Positions 53,959 to 62,424 of a DNA stretch of 64,000 bases are shown here, in pieces. How positions within the stretch are numbered: the stretch's first letter is position 1; each line of letters starts with the position of its first letter. Where the stretch lies: contig CAJAES010000029.1 in NCBI GenBank assembly GCA_903938815.1, forward strand, positions 62,001 to 126,000, read 5' to 3'. The DNA is from an uncultured beta proteobacterium (GTDB lineage Bacteria > Pseudomonadota > Gammaproteobacteria > Burkholderiales > Burkholderiaceae_C). The position numbers and the translations under genes were made by a program. The notes beneath the pieces were generated by a model, which did no database searches, was not told where the DNA came from, and saw only the letters and a program-made list of their open reading frames with translations.

Positions 53959-54941
53959 AAGACTGCCGCAATCAGCGCACTGGCCGGGATCGTGACGATC
54001 CAGGCCAGCACGATGTTGCCGGCCAGCCCCCAGCGAACCGCCGAGGCGTTGCGCACCGAGCCGACACCGAAGATGGCGCCCGTGATGGTGTGGGTGGTCG
54101 ACACCGGCACGCCCAGCCCCGTGGCCACGAACAGCGTGATGGCACCGCCGGTTTCGGCGCAGAAGCCGCCCACGGGCTTGAGCTTGGTGATGCGCTGGCC
54201 CATGGTCTTCACGATGCGCCAGCCGCCGAACAGCGTGCCCAGGCCGATGGCGATGTAGCAGCTCCAGATCACCCAGCCGGGCGGCATCTTGTCTGCCGCA
54301 TTCGCGAAGCCCGAGGAAATGAGCAGCAGCCAGATGATGCCGATCGTTTTCTGCGCGTCGTTGCCGCCGTGCCCCAGCGAATACATACCGGCCGAGACCA
54401 GCTGCAGGCGGCGGAACCAGTTGTCCACCTTGAGCGGCGAGGTTCGCCGGAAGATCCAGGCCACCGCCACCATCAGCAGCGAACCCAGCAGGAAGCCCAT
54501 GGCCGGCGACACGAAGATGAAGGCCACGGTCTTCAGGATCCCGGAGGCGATCAGCGGCGCCAGGCCCGCCTTGGCCACCGTCGCGCCGACGATGCCCCCG
54601 ATGAGCGCGTGCGAACTCGACGAGGGAATGCCGTACCACCACGTGATCACGTTCCAGGCGATGGCGCCGATCAGTGCGCCGAAGACCACGTGCTGGTCGA
54701 CGATACCGGGCTCGACGATGCCCTTGCCGATCATCGCCGCCACCTTCAGCTGGAAGACGGCGATCGCCAGCACATTGAAGAAGGCGGCAAAGGCCACGGC
54801 CTGCTGCGGCTTCAGCACGCCGGTGGACACCACGGTCGCGATCGAGTTGGCCGCGTCGTGAAAGCCGTTCATGAAATCGAAGACGAGGGCCAGCACCACG
54901 AGCATGGCGACGACCCAGAAGCCTGGGGGCATGGCATCCAT
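53931..54941 (-). CDS. PiT-family inorganic phosphate transporter
   Basis: The 336-residue product has ten or so membrane segments and the PiT repeats FDFMNGFHDAANSIATVVSTGVL and GLGVPVSTTHTITGAIFGVGSVR, with SLGHGGNDAQKTIG. It imports metal-phosphate with protons. GGAGG lies 7 bases before the ATG at 54941. It is directly downstream of the DUF47 gene, a common pair. Confidence 0.95.
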   Translation of the reverse strand: MDAMPPGFWVVAMLVVLALVFDFMNGFHDAANSIATVVSTGVLKPQQAVAFAAFFNVLAIAVFQLKVAAMIGKGIVEPGIVDQHVVFGALIGAIAWNVITWWYGIPSSSSHALIGGIVGATVAKAGLAPLIASGILKTVAFIFVSPAMGFLLGSLLMVAVAWIFRRTSPLKVDNWFRRLQLVSAGMYSLGHGGNDAQKTIGIIWLLLISSGFANAADKMPPGWVIWSCYIAIGLGTLFGGWRIVKTMGQRITKLKPVGGFCAETGGAITLFVATGLGVPVSTTHTITGAIFGVGSVRNASAVRWGLAGNIVLAWIVTIPASALIAAVFYALSTLLF

Positions 54942-54955
54942 CGATGGGCCTCCGG

Positions 54956-55603
54956 TCAGGAGTTCTCGAGCACGACGCCTTCGACCAGATTGGCCACGTC
55001 CTCGCAACGGTCGGAGATGGACTCGAGGTGCTCGTAGACGGCCTTCAGCTTGATCAGCTCCCGGACATCGGGCTCCTCGCGGAACAGGCGCGACATCGCA
55101 CCACGCATCACGCGGTCGGCATCGGATTCGAGCCGGTCGATCTCCTCGCAGGTCTTCAGGGCCGATTCCGCCACGGACGCCACCTTCAACTCGGGCAGCA
55201 GCGTCACGACGTGTTGCACGCGCTCGCAGCAGCGGACCGAGATCTCGCCCAGGCGCAGGACGTCCTCGCCGATGCGCTGCAGGTCGTAGAGCGCCATCAC
55301 TTCGCTGGAGTCCTGCAGCAGATCGAGGATGTCGTCCATGGCATTGATCAGGCCATGGATCTGCTCGCGGTCGAGCGGCGTGATGAAGGTGCGGTGCAGC
55401 TGGCGGTGCACCTCTGCCGTGATGCGGTCGGCGGCACGCTCGGAGTCGCCCACCGCAGTGGCGTACTTCTCGCGGAGTTCCGGGTCGGCGTAGTTCTGCA
55501 GCAATGACATGAAGGCGCGCGCGCCTTCAGCGATGTGCTTGCCGTGCTCGTTGAAGAGTTCGAAGAAGTTGCCTTCTCGGGGCAGCAGCTTGGCAAAGAA
55601 CAT
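54956..55603 (-). CDS. DUF47/PhoU-like protein
   Basis: The 215-residue product is all helical, with DUF47 motifs MFFAKLLPREGNFFELFNEHGKHIAEGA, DREQIHGLINAMDDILDLLQDS and RLESDADRVMRGAMSRLF. Members sit beside PiT genes and probably regulate phosphate transport, in the manner of PhoU. The ATG at 55603 has GGAG upstream. It is separated from PiT by 14 bases. Confidence 0.93.
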   Translation of the reverse strand: MFFAKLLPREGNFFELFNEHGKHIAEGARAFMSLLQNYADPELREKYATAVGDSERAADRITAEVHRQLHRTFITPLDREQIHGLINAMDDILDLLQDSSEVMALYDLQRIGEDVLRLGEISVRCCERVQHVVTLLPELKVASVAESALKTCEEIDRLESDADRVMRGAMSRLFREEPDVRELIKLKAVYEHLESISDRCEDVANLVEGVVLENS

Positions 55604-55666
55604 GAAAACTCCGGAAGGACGACCGAATTTCATCGGCCTGACACGTCCGCATTGTAGGTGCCGCCC

Positions 55667-56152
55667 TTACGCCAGCCTCTCGACGCGCTGGTCGGCACTG
55701 CGGTCCAGCCAGAGCCGCAGGGAGCCCAGTTCCGGGTGCTCCAGATCAGGCTGAAGCTCCAGCAGAGGCGCCAGGACGAAGGCCCGCAGGTGCAGGCGGG
55801 GATGCGGCACCGTCAGGCGCGGGGTGTGCACGACACGCTCGCCGTACAAAAGCAGATCGAGATCCAGCGTGCGCGGGGCATGGTGGTAGGGCCGGTCCCG
55901 GCCCTGCTGCGCCTCGATGGCATGCAGAGCCTGCAGCAGCGCCTCGGGCTCCAGCGTGGTGTCGAGCGCCGCGACGGCGTTCAGGTAGTCGGGCCCGCCG
56001 GCGTCCACCGGCGCGCTGCGGTACAGCGAGGAGCGCCTGGCGAGCGTGCTGTCCGGCAGCCGGGCCAGCGCCTCGAAGGCGGATTCAAGCGCAGCGCGCG
56101 CATCGCCCAGGTTCGCGCCCAGGCCGATCCAGGCGCGTACCGGGTCCGTCAT
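55667..56152 (-). CDS. folK: 2-amino-4-hydroxy-6-hydroxymethyldihydropteridine pyrophosphokinase
   Basis: HPPK transfers pyrophosphate from ATP to the pterin in folate synthesis. The 161-residue product has AWIGLGANLGDARAAL, SLYRSAPVDAGGPDYLNAVAAL, HAIEAQQGRDRPYHHAPRTLDLDLLLYGERVV and VPHPRLHLRAFVLAPL, all expected. Its start overlaps the pcnB stop. Confidence 0.97.
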   Translation of the reverse strand: MTDPVRAWIGLGANLGDARAALESAFEALARLPDSTLARRSSLYRSAPVDAGGPDYLNAVAALDTTLEPEALLQALHAIEAQQGRDRPYHHAPRTLDLDLLLYGERVVHTPRLTVPHPRLHLRAFVLAPLLELQPDLEHPELGSLRLWLDRSADQRVERLA

Positions 56153-57840
56153 TCAGAGACGGGCGGCGCGGCCTCGCCGGATCCACCGCCGGCGCCACCG
56201 CCACCCGGCTTGCGCCGGCGGCGACGGCGCTTGCGCGGTGCCACGGCTTCACCGCCGTCTGCAAGCCCGGAGGCCTCGTCGGCTTCGTCGCCATCGGCAT
56301 CTGAGCCAGCATCCGCACCGGCGTCCGCACCGGCATCCGCACCCGCATCCGGGCCTGCATCGCGCTGGGCGTTCCCGGCACGCCTGGCCGGCGCCCTCGC
56401 AGCGGGCGCCGCGCCGGCACGGCGCGGGCCGGCCACGCGGCGGGGCTCCTTCTGGTGCGCCTCGCGCGCGGCGGTGATCATGGCCTCGCGCTCGTCGTCG
56501 CTGCCGAGCGCGAAGTCTTCCCACCACTCGGGCAGTTCGCTGTCGATCTCGCCGGCATCGCCGCGCAGCTTCAGGAAGTCAAAACCGGCGCGGTAGCGCG
56601 GCTGGTCGACCATGGAATACGGGCCGCTGCCGAACCGGCGCTCGAATCGGGGCTGCATGGTCCAGATCTCGCGCATGTCGGCGCCGAGCTTGCCACGGCC
56701 GGAGATGTCGCCGATTCGCGCCTCGAACACGGCGTCCACCGCCTGCTGAAGCGCCGGCATTGGGGCCTCGCCGTCGGCGCGGGCAGCCTGCCAGCGGCCC
56801 AGAACCTCGTGCCACAGCAGGCAGGCCAGCAGGAAGCTCGGGGCCACCGGCTTGCCTTCCTGGACGCGGCGGTCGGTGTCGGCCAGTGCCAGCTGCACGA
56901 ACTTGTCGCCTTCGCCGCCCTTCTCCGCCTGCTCGAGCACCAGGTCGAGGATGGGGAACACACCGTGCGGCAGCTTGTGCTCACGCAGTCGGTCCAGGCT
57001 GGCCAGCGCATGCCCGGTCTGCAACAGCTTGACCATCTCGTCGAACAGGCGCGACACGGGCACGTTGGCCAGCAGCGGCGCAGTCACGGCGATGGGCTTG
57101 CGCGTGGCGGGCTCGATCGCGAAGCCCAGCTTGGCAGCGAAGCGCACGATGCGAACGATGCGCACCGGGTCCTCGCGGTAGCGGGCGTCGGGGTCGCCGA
57201 TCATGCGCAGCACCTTGGCGCGCACGTCCTTGAGGCCGCCGTGGTAATCGACCACGATCTGCGACACGGGGTCGTAGTACATCGCGTTGATGGTGAAGTC
57301 GCGCCGCGCGGCGTCCTCGACCTGCGGGCCCCAGACGTTGTCGCGCAGCACGCGGCCGCTGGCATCCACCGCGTGCGTCATGCCGGACAGCGCCGCCTTG
57401 GAGGTCTTCTCGTTGCCCGACACCGCATCGGTGGCGCTGGCGTCGAGGTAGGCGCGGAAGGTCGAGACCTCGATGACCTCGTGCTCACGGCCACGGCCGA
57501 AGATCACGTGCACCAGGCGGAAGCGGCGGCCGATGATGAAGGCGCGCCGGAAGAGCGCCTTGACCTGCTCTGGCGTGGCGTCTGTTGCGACGTCGAAGTC
57601 CTTCGGGCGCATGCCAACCAGCAGGTCGCGCACGGCGCCGCCGACGATGTAGGCCTCGTGCCCGGCGTCCTTGAGCGTGCGCACGACACGGATGGCGTTG
57701 TCGTCGAGCAGCTTGGGGTCGATGCCGTGTTCGGTCACCGGGATCTCGACCCGCTTGCCCAGCGGAGGGCCGGCCTGAACAGCCGGGGCCGGGGCCGCTG
57801 CGGGCTTGCCGAGCAGCTTGTCTATGAGTTTTCGGATCAT
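56149..57840 (-). CDS. pcnB: poly(A) polymerase I
   Basis: PcnB adds poly(A) tails to RNAs and marks them for decay. The 563-residue product has the class II nucleotidyltransferase core YIVGGAVRDLLVGMRPKDFDVATDATPEQVK, RRDFTINAMYYD, and RYREDPVRIVRIVRFAAKLGF. The C-terminal 100 residues are low complexity: a (DAGA)n-like acidic repeat, then a RKRRRRRRK cluster and Gly-rich tail, beyond the usual basic C terminus. Its start has no strong Shine-Dalgarno. folK follows with overlap. Confidence 0.96.
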   Translation of the reverse strand: MIRKLIDKLLGKPAAAPAPAVQAGPPLGKRVEIPVTEHGIDPKLLDDNAIRVVRTLKDAGHEAYIVGGAVRDLLVGMRPKDFDVATDATPEQVKALFRRAFIIGRRFRLVHVIFGRGREHEVIEVSTFRAYLDASATDAVSGNEKTSKAALSGMTHAVDASGRVLRDNVWGPQVEDAARRDFTINAMYYDPVSQIVVDYHGGLKDVRAKVLRMIGDPDARYREDPVRIVRIVRFAAKLGFAIEPATRKPIAVTAPLLANVPVSRLFDEMVKLLQTGHALASLDRLREHKLPHGVFPILDLVLEQAEKGGEGDKFVQLALADTDRRVQEGKPVAPSFLLACLLWHEVLGRWQAARADGEAPMPALQQAVDAVFEARIGDISGRGKLGADMREIWTMQPRFERRFGSGPYSMVDQPRYRAGFDFLKLRGDAGEIDSELPEWWEDFALGSDDEREAMITAAREAHQKEPRRVAGPRRAGAAPAARAPARRAGNAQRDAGPDAGADAGADAGADAGSDADGDEADEASGLADGGEAVAPRKRRRRRRKPGGGGAGGGSGEAAPPVSE

Positions 57841-57876
57841 GTCTTTCGAATGGTACCGGCGGCCACGGCGCGCCGA

Positions 57877-57895
57877 GCCCGGGGCAGGCCCGGGC
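57877..57895. terminator. hairpin between methyltransferase and pcnB genes
   Basis: GCCCGGG (57877-57883) and CCCGGGC (57889-57895) form a perfect 7-bp stem with a 5-base loop, 48 bases downstream of the methyltransferase stop on the minus strand. There is no T tract. It may end that transcript. Confidence 0.4.
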
Positions 57896-57942
57896 CGCGT
57901 ATTGTGGATCAGTACCTGCAGGCCGTCGGCGCCGGCTTGCGC

Positions 57943-58806
57943 TCAGGCCTTGTGGCCCAGCACGCAGAGTGTCGAGAACCAGCGTGCGGGAACCCAGCCA
58001 CCGAGTCGGCGGCGCCAGCGGGCGGGGCTGTGCGCCAGCACGGCTTCCACGGCACGTACCGCCCACGCGGGCACCCGGCGATAGCGCCCACGGATCAGCG
58101 CGTGCACCTCGGTGCGCTCGAATCCGGCCTGTCGGAAGAGCCGGAAGAGCTCGGTGGCTGAGTACTCCTTCAGGTGGAAACCCTGAGCTTCCTGGCTGAA
58201 GAACTTCGAGATGTCGTGCGGGCCGGAGTATCGGCTCGGGGTGACGCAGACATAGACACCTCCAGGCGCCATGGCGTCGAAGATGTTGCGCAACTGATCG
58301 ACCGCGTCTGCCGGGTGCAGATGCTCCATCAGCTGGTGGCTGTAGACCACGTCGGCCCCGCCGTCGATGCGCGGAACGCTGACGCCGTCCGACAGCACGA
58401 GCATGAAGTTCGCCGGCAGGTCCGAACGGCGGGAGATCTCTGCCGACACGTCCACCGCCACGACAAGCCGGACGAGTGAGCAGGCGCGCAGCGACAGCGC
58501 ACAGTCGCCCGGCCCGATCTCCATCAGCGTGGAGGAGGCTCGCAGCAGCGGCCCGAGCAGCTGCATCTGGTCATCGACCAGCCGCGCGCGCTCCTGCGGC
58601 GACGCCTGATCGGTGAGCTGAGGGTGGTCGGGAACGCGCCGGAACAACTCGTCGTAGACGGTGGCGTAGAGCCCCTGGTCGAGCCGCTGCGCGCGGGTGG
58701 AGTCGCGCAACTGGGCGGCCAGCTCGCGTTCGATCTCGTAATGCGCGCGCAGCCGCGCAAGGCTGCGCGGCTGCGGCAAGGTGGGCGTGCCCGGGTGCGT
58801 TGTCAT
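57943..58806 (-). CDS. SAM-dependent class I methyltransferase
   Basis: The 287-residue product has the class I SAM-binding motif LMEIGPGDCALSLRACSL, an acidic post-I residue (VVAVDVSAE), and the post-motif YSHQLMEHLHPADAVDQLRNIFDAMAPGGVYVCVTPS. Such a UbiE-like fold could modify a polysaccharide or lipid; the adjacent surface-polysaccharide genes support this. The last 50 residues are basic (RYRRVPAWAVRAVEAVLAHSPARWRRRL). A short dyad CAACC/GGTTG lies 13 bases upstream of its start (58820-58832). Confidence 0.88.
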   Translation of the reverse strand: MTTHPGTPTLPQPRSLARLRAHYEIERELAAQLRDSTRAQRLDQGLYATVYDELFRRVPDHPQLTDQASPQERARLVDDQMQLLGPLLRASSTLMEIGPGDCALSLRACSLVRLVVAVDVSAEISRRSDLPANFMLVLSDGVSVPRIDGGADVVYSHQLMEHLHPADAVDQLRNIFDAMAPGGVYVCVTPSRYSGPHDISKFFSQEAQGFHLKEYSATELFRLFRQAGFERTEVHALIRGRYRRVPAWAVRAVEAVLAHSPARWRRRLGGWVPARWFSTLCVLGHKA

Positions 58807-58905
58807 CTCGAAGCCTCTCCAACCAACGGTTGAAACAGGCTTCTACCCCTGGCGGGCGCGCAGCGATTGAGTCTTCGCAACCCCCTGCGGGACGCCCTCC
58901 CCGGC

Positions 58906-60783
58906 TCAGTTCACCTTGAGCGTGGTGCCGGCCTTGAAGCGCGCGGCGCCGGCTTCCCAGGTCTGGCCGAGCGAGGCGTTGTCGGCGTTCGCGAACCGGA
59001 CCGCGAAACGCGGGTCGGCCGCCGTGGTCGTGAAGATGTCGGGCGCGCTGAAGTAGACGTCGTAGTCGCCCAGCGCCGCACCCGTCGGGATGCTCACGCC
59101 CACGGTCAGGCGGGTCGACCCGGTGGCCTGGGGCGCCAGGTTGCGCAGATCGCCGGCCGAAGCGCTGATGGTGGCGCCCGTGCTGCGGTGGCGCAGCGTC
59201 ACGACCAGCTTGCGTGCCGTGAAGAATCGCGCCCAGCCGACGTTGCGCAGGTCGACATCCACCGCCGCCGTGCTGCCGCGCGCTGCCGTGGTGGCGTGCG
59301 AGACGGCGTCGAGCTGCAGGCGATAGCCCATCGAGGCCGACACCTTGGTCAGGCAACCCCCGTTGCGCCACGCGGTCATGAAGCCCGCCCAGTCGCTGGA
59401 GTTGAACCAGGCCAGGTGATAGGCCGGACCTTCGGTGAGGATGTCGTTGCAGGTGTTGCGCAGCGGCTTCTCGGCATCGGCGCAGTTCTCGCCACCGAAT
59501 GCCGTCCTGGCCGACAACGCCTGGGCGTAGGTGCGCTGCGTGGTGCTGGAGTAGGTGCCGGAGTCGCTCGGGCCCGAGAGGAAGCAGTCGTTGTGCATGC
59601 CCAGGCGGCTCTGCTGAGTCGCCGTCGGGTACCACTTGATCAGGTCCGCCGGATAGCGGATGCCGATCTGCGTGGTGGCCGGCGCGTTGGCGATCAGCGC
59701 GTCACGCACGATGGCCCGGTTGGCGTCGGCGGTGCTGCAGGTGGTGCCGCCTGAGTTGTAGCCGCAGGAATTGCCCGATGCCGACGAGTGCCACTCGCCC
59801 CAGGCGCCGACGAAACCCGCGCGCATGTACGGGATCACATCGGCATTGGCGGCCAGCACGGGCTTGAGCTGCTCGAGGTGCCGCTTGATCTGCGCGGCCG
59901 AGGCGTCCTGTCCGCCTGCGCTGAAGTCGTAGCTGAAGAGCAGGGTCGTCTTCATGCCCGCCGCGCGCACCGAGGCGAAACGGCTGCCGAGCGTGGTCAG
60001 GAAGGAAGACGGCAGATCGGTATAGCGGTAGGCGTCGAGCTGGACCTTGGCGAACACCAATCGATAGCCGTTGCTGTAGGAGCCTTGCACGCTGCCCGCA
60101 TCGAAGGAGTTGACGAAGTCGCTTCCGCCCCAGCCGTAGAAGCCGCGGTCGGGGTTCGGGAAATCGGCGCTGGTCGCGACGAACGAAGTGCCGGTCAGGA
60201 CGGGTGCCGGTGCCGGTGCCGGTGCCGGTGCCGGTGCCGGTGCCGGTGCAGGGGCAGGGGCCGGTGCGGGCGCAGGTGCAGGTGCAGGTGCAGGTGCAGG
60301 TGCAGGTGCAGGTGCAGGTGCAGGTGCAGGTGCAGGTGCTGGCGCAGGGGCTGGCGCCGGTGCAGGGGCCGGTGCAGGGGCAGGGGCCGGTGCGATAAGG
60401 GTTTGCGGAATGAAGCATTCCTTGGCGAGGCCCGGCGCCGGATCGCCGATGACCTTGTTTCCGGTGTTGCAGTCGAACGGCCCGGTCACGGACTTGCCCA
60501 GGTAGGCGCCGGGAGCGCCGTAGACCAGCACCGCCGTGCCGGTGAAGCTGCAGGTCCGGTCGACCCACTCGCCGCCGCAACGCGCATAGCCGGTGGGCAG
60601 GCTGGTCAGCAGCACGCCCTGCGGCACGCCGCCGCCGCGACGCTGCGCCTCGGCGTCGTGCGCCGCTGTCTCGGGCGTCACGACCGGCTCCTCCCCCCCT
60701 CCACCGCAGGCGCTGACCAGAAAGGCCGTGGCGATGATTTCACTGATGACGGTCATGCGGTACTTGTCGAGAGATATGGGCAT
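58906..60783 (-). CDS. DUF4874/DUF4832 lipoprotein with long Ala-Pro linker
   Basis: The 625-residue product from the ATG at 60783 has a lipobox (IIATAFLVSACGGGG) and a Cys-containing N-terminal region, then an Ala-Pro repeat of about 32 dipeptides. It ends in DUF4874 (NPDRGFYGWGG, GYRLVFAKVQLDAYR, GMKTTLLFSYDF, RAGFVGAWGEWHSS) and DUF4832 (LGMHNDCFLSGPSDSGTY, YHLAWFNSSDWAGF). These TIM-barrel-like domains resemble glycoside hydrolases. Its enzyme activity is unknown. The stiff AP linker would hold the domain away from the membrane. Confidence 0.86.
   Translation of the reverse strand: MPISLDKYRMTVISEIIATAFLVSACGGGGEEPVVTPETAAHDAEAQRRGGGVPQGVLLTSLPTGYARCGGEWVDRTCSFTGTAVLVYGAPGAYLGKSVTGPFDCNTGNKVIGDPAPGLAKECFIPQTLIAPAPAPAPAPAPAPAPAPAPAPAPAPAPAPAPAPAPAPAPAPAPAPAPAPAPAPAPAPAPAPAPVLTGTSFVATSADFPNPDRGFYGWGGSDFVNSFDAGSVQGSYSNGYRLVFAKVQLDAYRYTDLPSSFLTTLGSRFASVRAAGMKTTLLFSYDFSAGGQDASAAQIKRHLEQLKPVLAANADVIPYMRAGFVGAWGEWHSSASGNSCGYNSGGTTCSTADANRAIVRDALIANAPATTQIGIRYPADLIKWYPTATQQSRLGMHNDCFLSGPSDSGTYSSTTQRTYAQALSARTAFGGENCADAEKPLRNTCNDILTEGPAYHLAWFNSSDWAGFMTAWRNGGCLTKVSASMGYRLQLDAVSHATTAARGSTAAVDVDLRNVGWARFFTARKLVVTLRHRSTGATISASAGDLRNLAPQATGSTRLTVGVSIPTGAALGDYDVYFSAPDIFTTTAADPRFAVRFANADNASLGQTWEAGAARFKAGTTLKVN
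60206..60394 (-). repeat. hexanucleotide repeat encoding an Ala-Pro tract
   Basis: Perfect GCCGGT occurs 7 times at 60206-60247 and GCAGGT 11 times at 60272-60337, with mixed GCNGGN units around them. On the minus strand each is an ACC/GGC or ACC/TGC codon pair making Pro-Ala. Copy number can change in steps of two residues without a frameshift. The sequence is open in all frames, so it cannot by itself switch the gene on or off. Confidence 0.95.
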
Positions 60784-61275
60784 GGTAGGAACACTCTTTG
60801 GGTCTGTCGACGCGGGCATGTCAGCTCGAACGCCGTTGGCTGTGAAAAAAATTGATCTCTGGGGGAACGCCGCGAAGGGTCAAGGGCCAAGGCGCCCGAT
60901 GTCTCGCGCCCCCAGAACCGCAGGAAACCCTGCGCCGGGGTGAGACAAATACTAGGTAGGGGTATCTGGGCACCCGTAATGGAGGGTGCGAACCCGAAAC
61001 AGACTGTCGTCCGGCCCGCATTGAGCCAACGCAAGGAAACGTGCCTCGCCGCCCAGGTGAACTGGGGGGGCGTTCGGTTCTAGGGGTGGGAGTTCCGGCC
61101 TGCCGCCGATCGGACAATTCTTACAAGCCTGACGTCTCGACAGACCGCCGGGAACCCTGCCCTGCCCCGTTGCGGGCGCTCAATCGGCTGCGAAGCGACC
61201 GGCCCGAGCATCTGCGCCGGGCCGTTGCACCTGTCGATCGGCCCCCCCCAAACACGTACACAGCGGGAGGTCTGG
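60784..61275. promoter_or_regulatory. 492-base divergent intergenic region between lipoprotein and glycosyltransferases
   Basis: No gene is apparent. ATACTAGGTAGGGGTAT at 60949-60965 has weak dyad symmetry (ATAC/GTAT). GCACCC (60970-60975) and GGGTGC (60984-60989) form a 6-bp stem. The plus-strand Shine-Dalgarno GGGAGG at 61265-61270 serves the first glycosyltransferase. The 230 bases before that are unremarkable. I see no clear sigma-70 or sigma-54 promoter. Confidence 0.4.
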
Positions 61276-62424
61276 ATGATCGTCATCGTCTATCCGGAGT
61301 TCTATGGCGTGGCAGGCATCGCCCGCTACCTGGACTCCTTCCTGGCCAACCTGCCGGAAAGGGCGCCGCAGGTGGTCCTCATCACCGGAGAAGCCCTGCG
61401 CGACCCACCCGAGTACCGGGGCGTGGAAATCATCCATCTGGCATTGGGGCGGACCCGGCTCGGCCTGCTGATCTGGAGCTGGCGGGCGAGGCGGCTGCTG
61501 CGCGAACTCCATCGCCTTCGGCCGGTGACGGCCGTGAGCCTGCAGATTCCGCCGCTCATCCCGGGCCTGTTCGTGGGCCGGGAGTTCCCGGTGGTGTTGA
61601 CGGCGCACACCACCTACGAGGGCATGTCGGGCCGCTTCGAGGGCAACCGCAACTTCAGCAGCCCCTGGAACCCCCTGGCGCTGTGGATCAAGACGCGCAT
61701 GGAGCAGCGCCTGATCGACCGCGCCGACCGGATCATCACGCTCACCGAGCAGGGCCGGCAGGAACTGGCGCTCTATGGCCGCCACGATCGCATCGACGTC
61801 ATTCCGAACGGGGTCGACTGCGCGCAGTTCGACGAGATCGAGGGCGTGGAGCGCGACATCGACGTGCTGTTCGCAGGCCGCATCGAGAAGCGCAAGGGCA
61901 GCCGACCCCTGGCCGAGGTGTGCCGCCGCCTGATCGAACGCGAACCCCGGATCCGCATCGCCATCGTGGGCTATGGCGACGACGAGGCGCATGTTCGTGC
62001 CGCCCTGCAGCCCTGGCCGGACAACGTGCTGTTCACAGGCCGCGTGCCGTTCGACGCCATGGCGGCGCTGTACCACCGCAGCAAGCTCTACGCCTCCACC
62101 TCCTACTACGAGGGCCTGCCGGGCACCTGCCTGGAGGCCATGGCGGCCGGCCTGCCCGCAGTCGTCTGGGACCTGCTGTTCTATCGCGGCCTGGTCCAGG
62201 ACGGCGTGACCGGTCTGCTCGCCCTTCCGAACGACCACGATGGTCTGGCCGACGGCATCCTGAGGCTGATGGGCGACCCGTCGCTCACGCGCCGGATGGG
62301 CGCGCGTGCACGGTCTCTCGTGCGGGAACGCTACGACTGGCGACGCCTGGCGGGCCACGTGATCGCGAGCCACGCGCCGGCCAGGCAACCGGCCGACACC
62401 GCGGCGCGGCAGGTGGCGGCATGA
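61276..62424 (+). CDS. GT4-family glycosyltransferase
   Basis: The 382-residue product has a GT-B fold: N-terminal EFYGVAGIARYLDSFLANL, then VVLTAHTTYEGMSGRF, DRADRIITLTEQGRQELALYG, and the C-terminal donor site with VIPNGVDCAQF, VLFAGRIEKRKG and the E-x7-E motif EGLPGTCLEAMAAGLP. It transfers a sugar in polysaccharide synthesis. The GGGAGG site at 61265-61270 gives the start at 61276. It overlaps the next glycosyltransferase by ATGA. Confidence 0.93.
   Translation: MIVIVYPEFYGVAGIARYLDSFLANLPERAPQVVLITGEALRDPPEYRGVEIIHLALGRTRLGLLIWSWRARRLLRELHRLRPVTAVSLQIPPLIPGLFVGREFPVVLTAHTTYEGMSGRFEGNRNFSSPWNPLALWIKTRMEQRLIDRADRIITLTEQGRQELALYGRHDRIDVIPNGVDCAQFDEIEGVERDIDVLFAGRIEKRKGSRPLAEVCRRLIEREPRIRIAIVGYGDDEAHVRAALQPWPDNVLFTGRVPFDAMAALYHRSKLYASTSYYEGLPGTCLEAMAAGLPAVVWDLLFYRGLVQDGVTGLLALPNDHDGLADGILRLMGDPSLTRRMGARARSLVRERYDWRRLAGHVIASHAPARQPADTAARQVAA

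Noticed and set aside
60188..60505. Plus-strand Gly-Ala or Val-Pro repeat proteins
   Set aside because: They are shadows of the hexamer tract, which is open in all six frames; the minus frame has the lipobox and the DUF domains.
61041..62420. N-terminal extension of the second glycosyltransferase
   Set aside because: It runs through the first glycosyltransferase in another frame; the ATG at 62421 matches the family start and the ATGA overlap.
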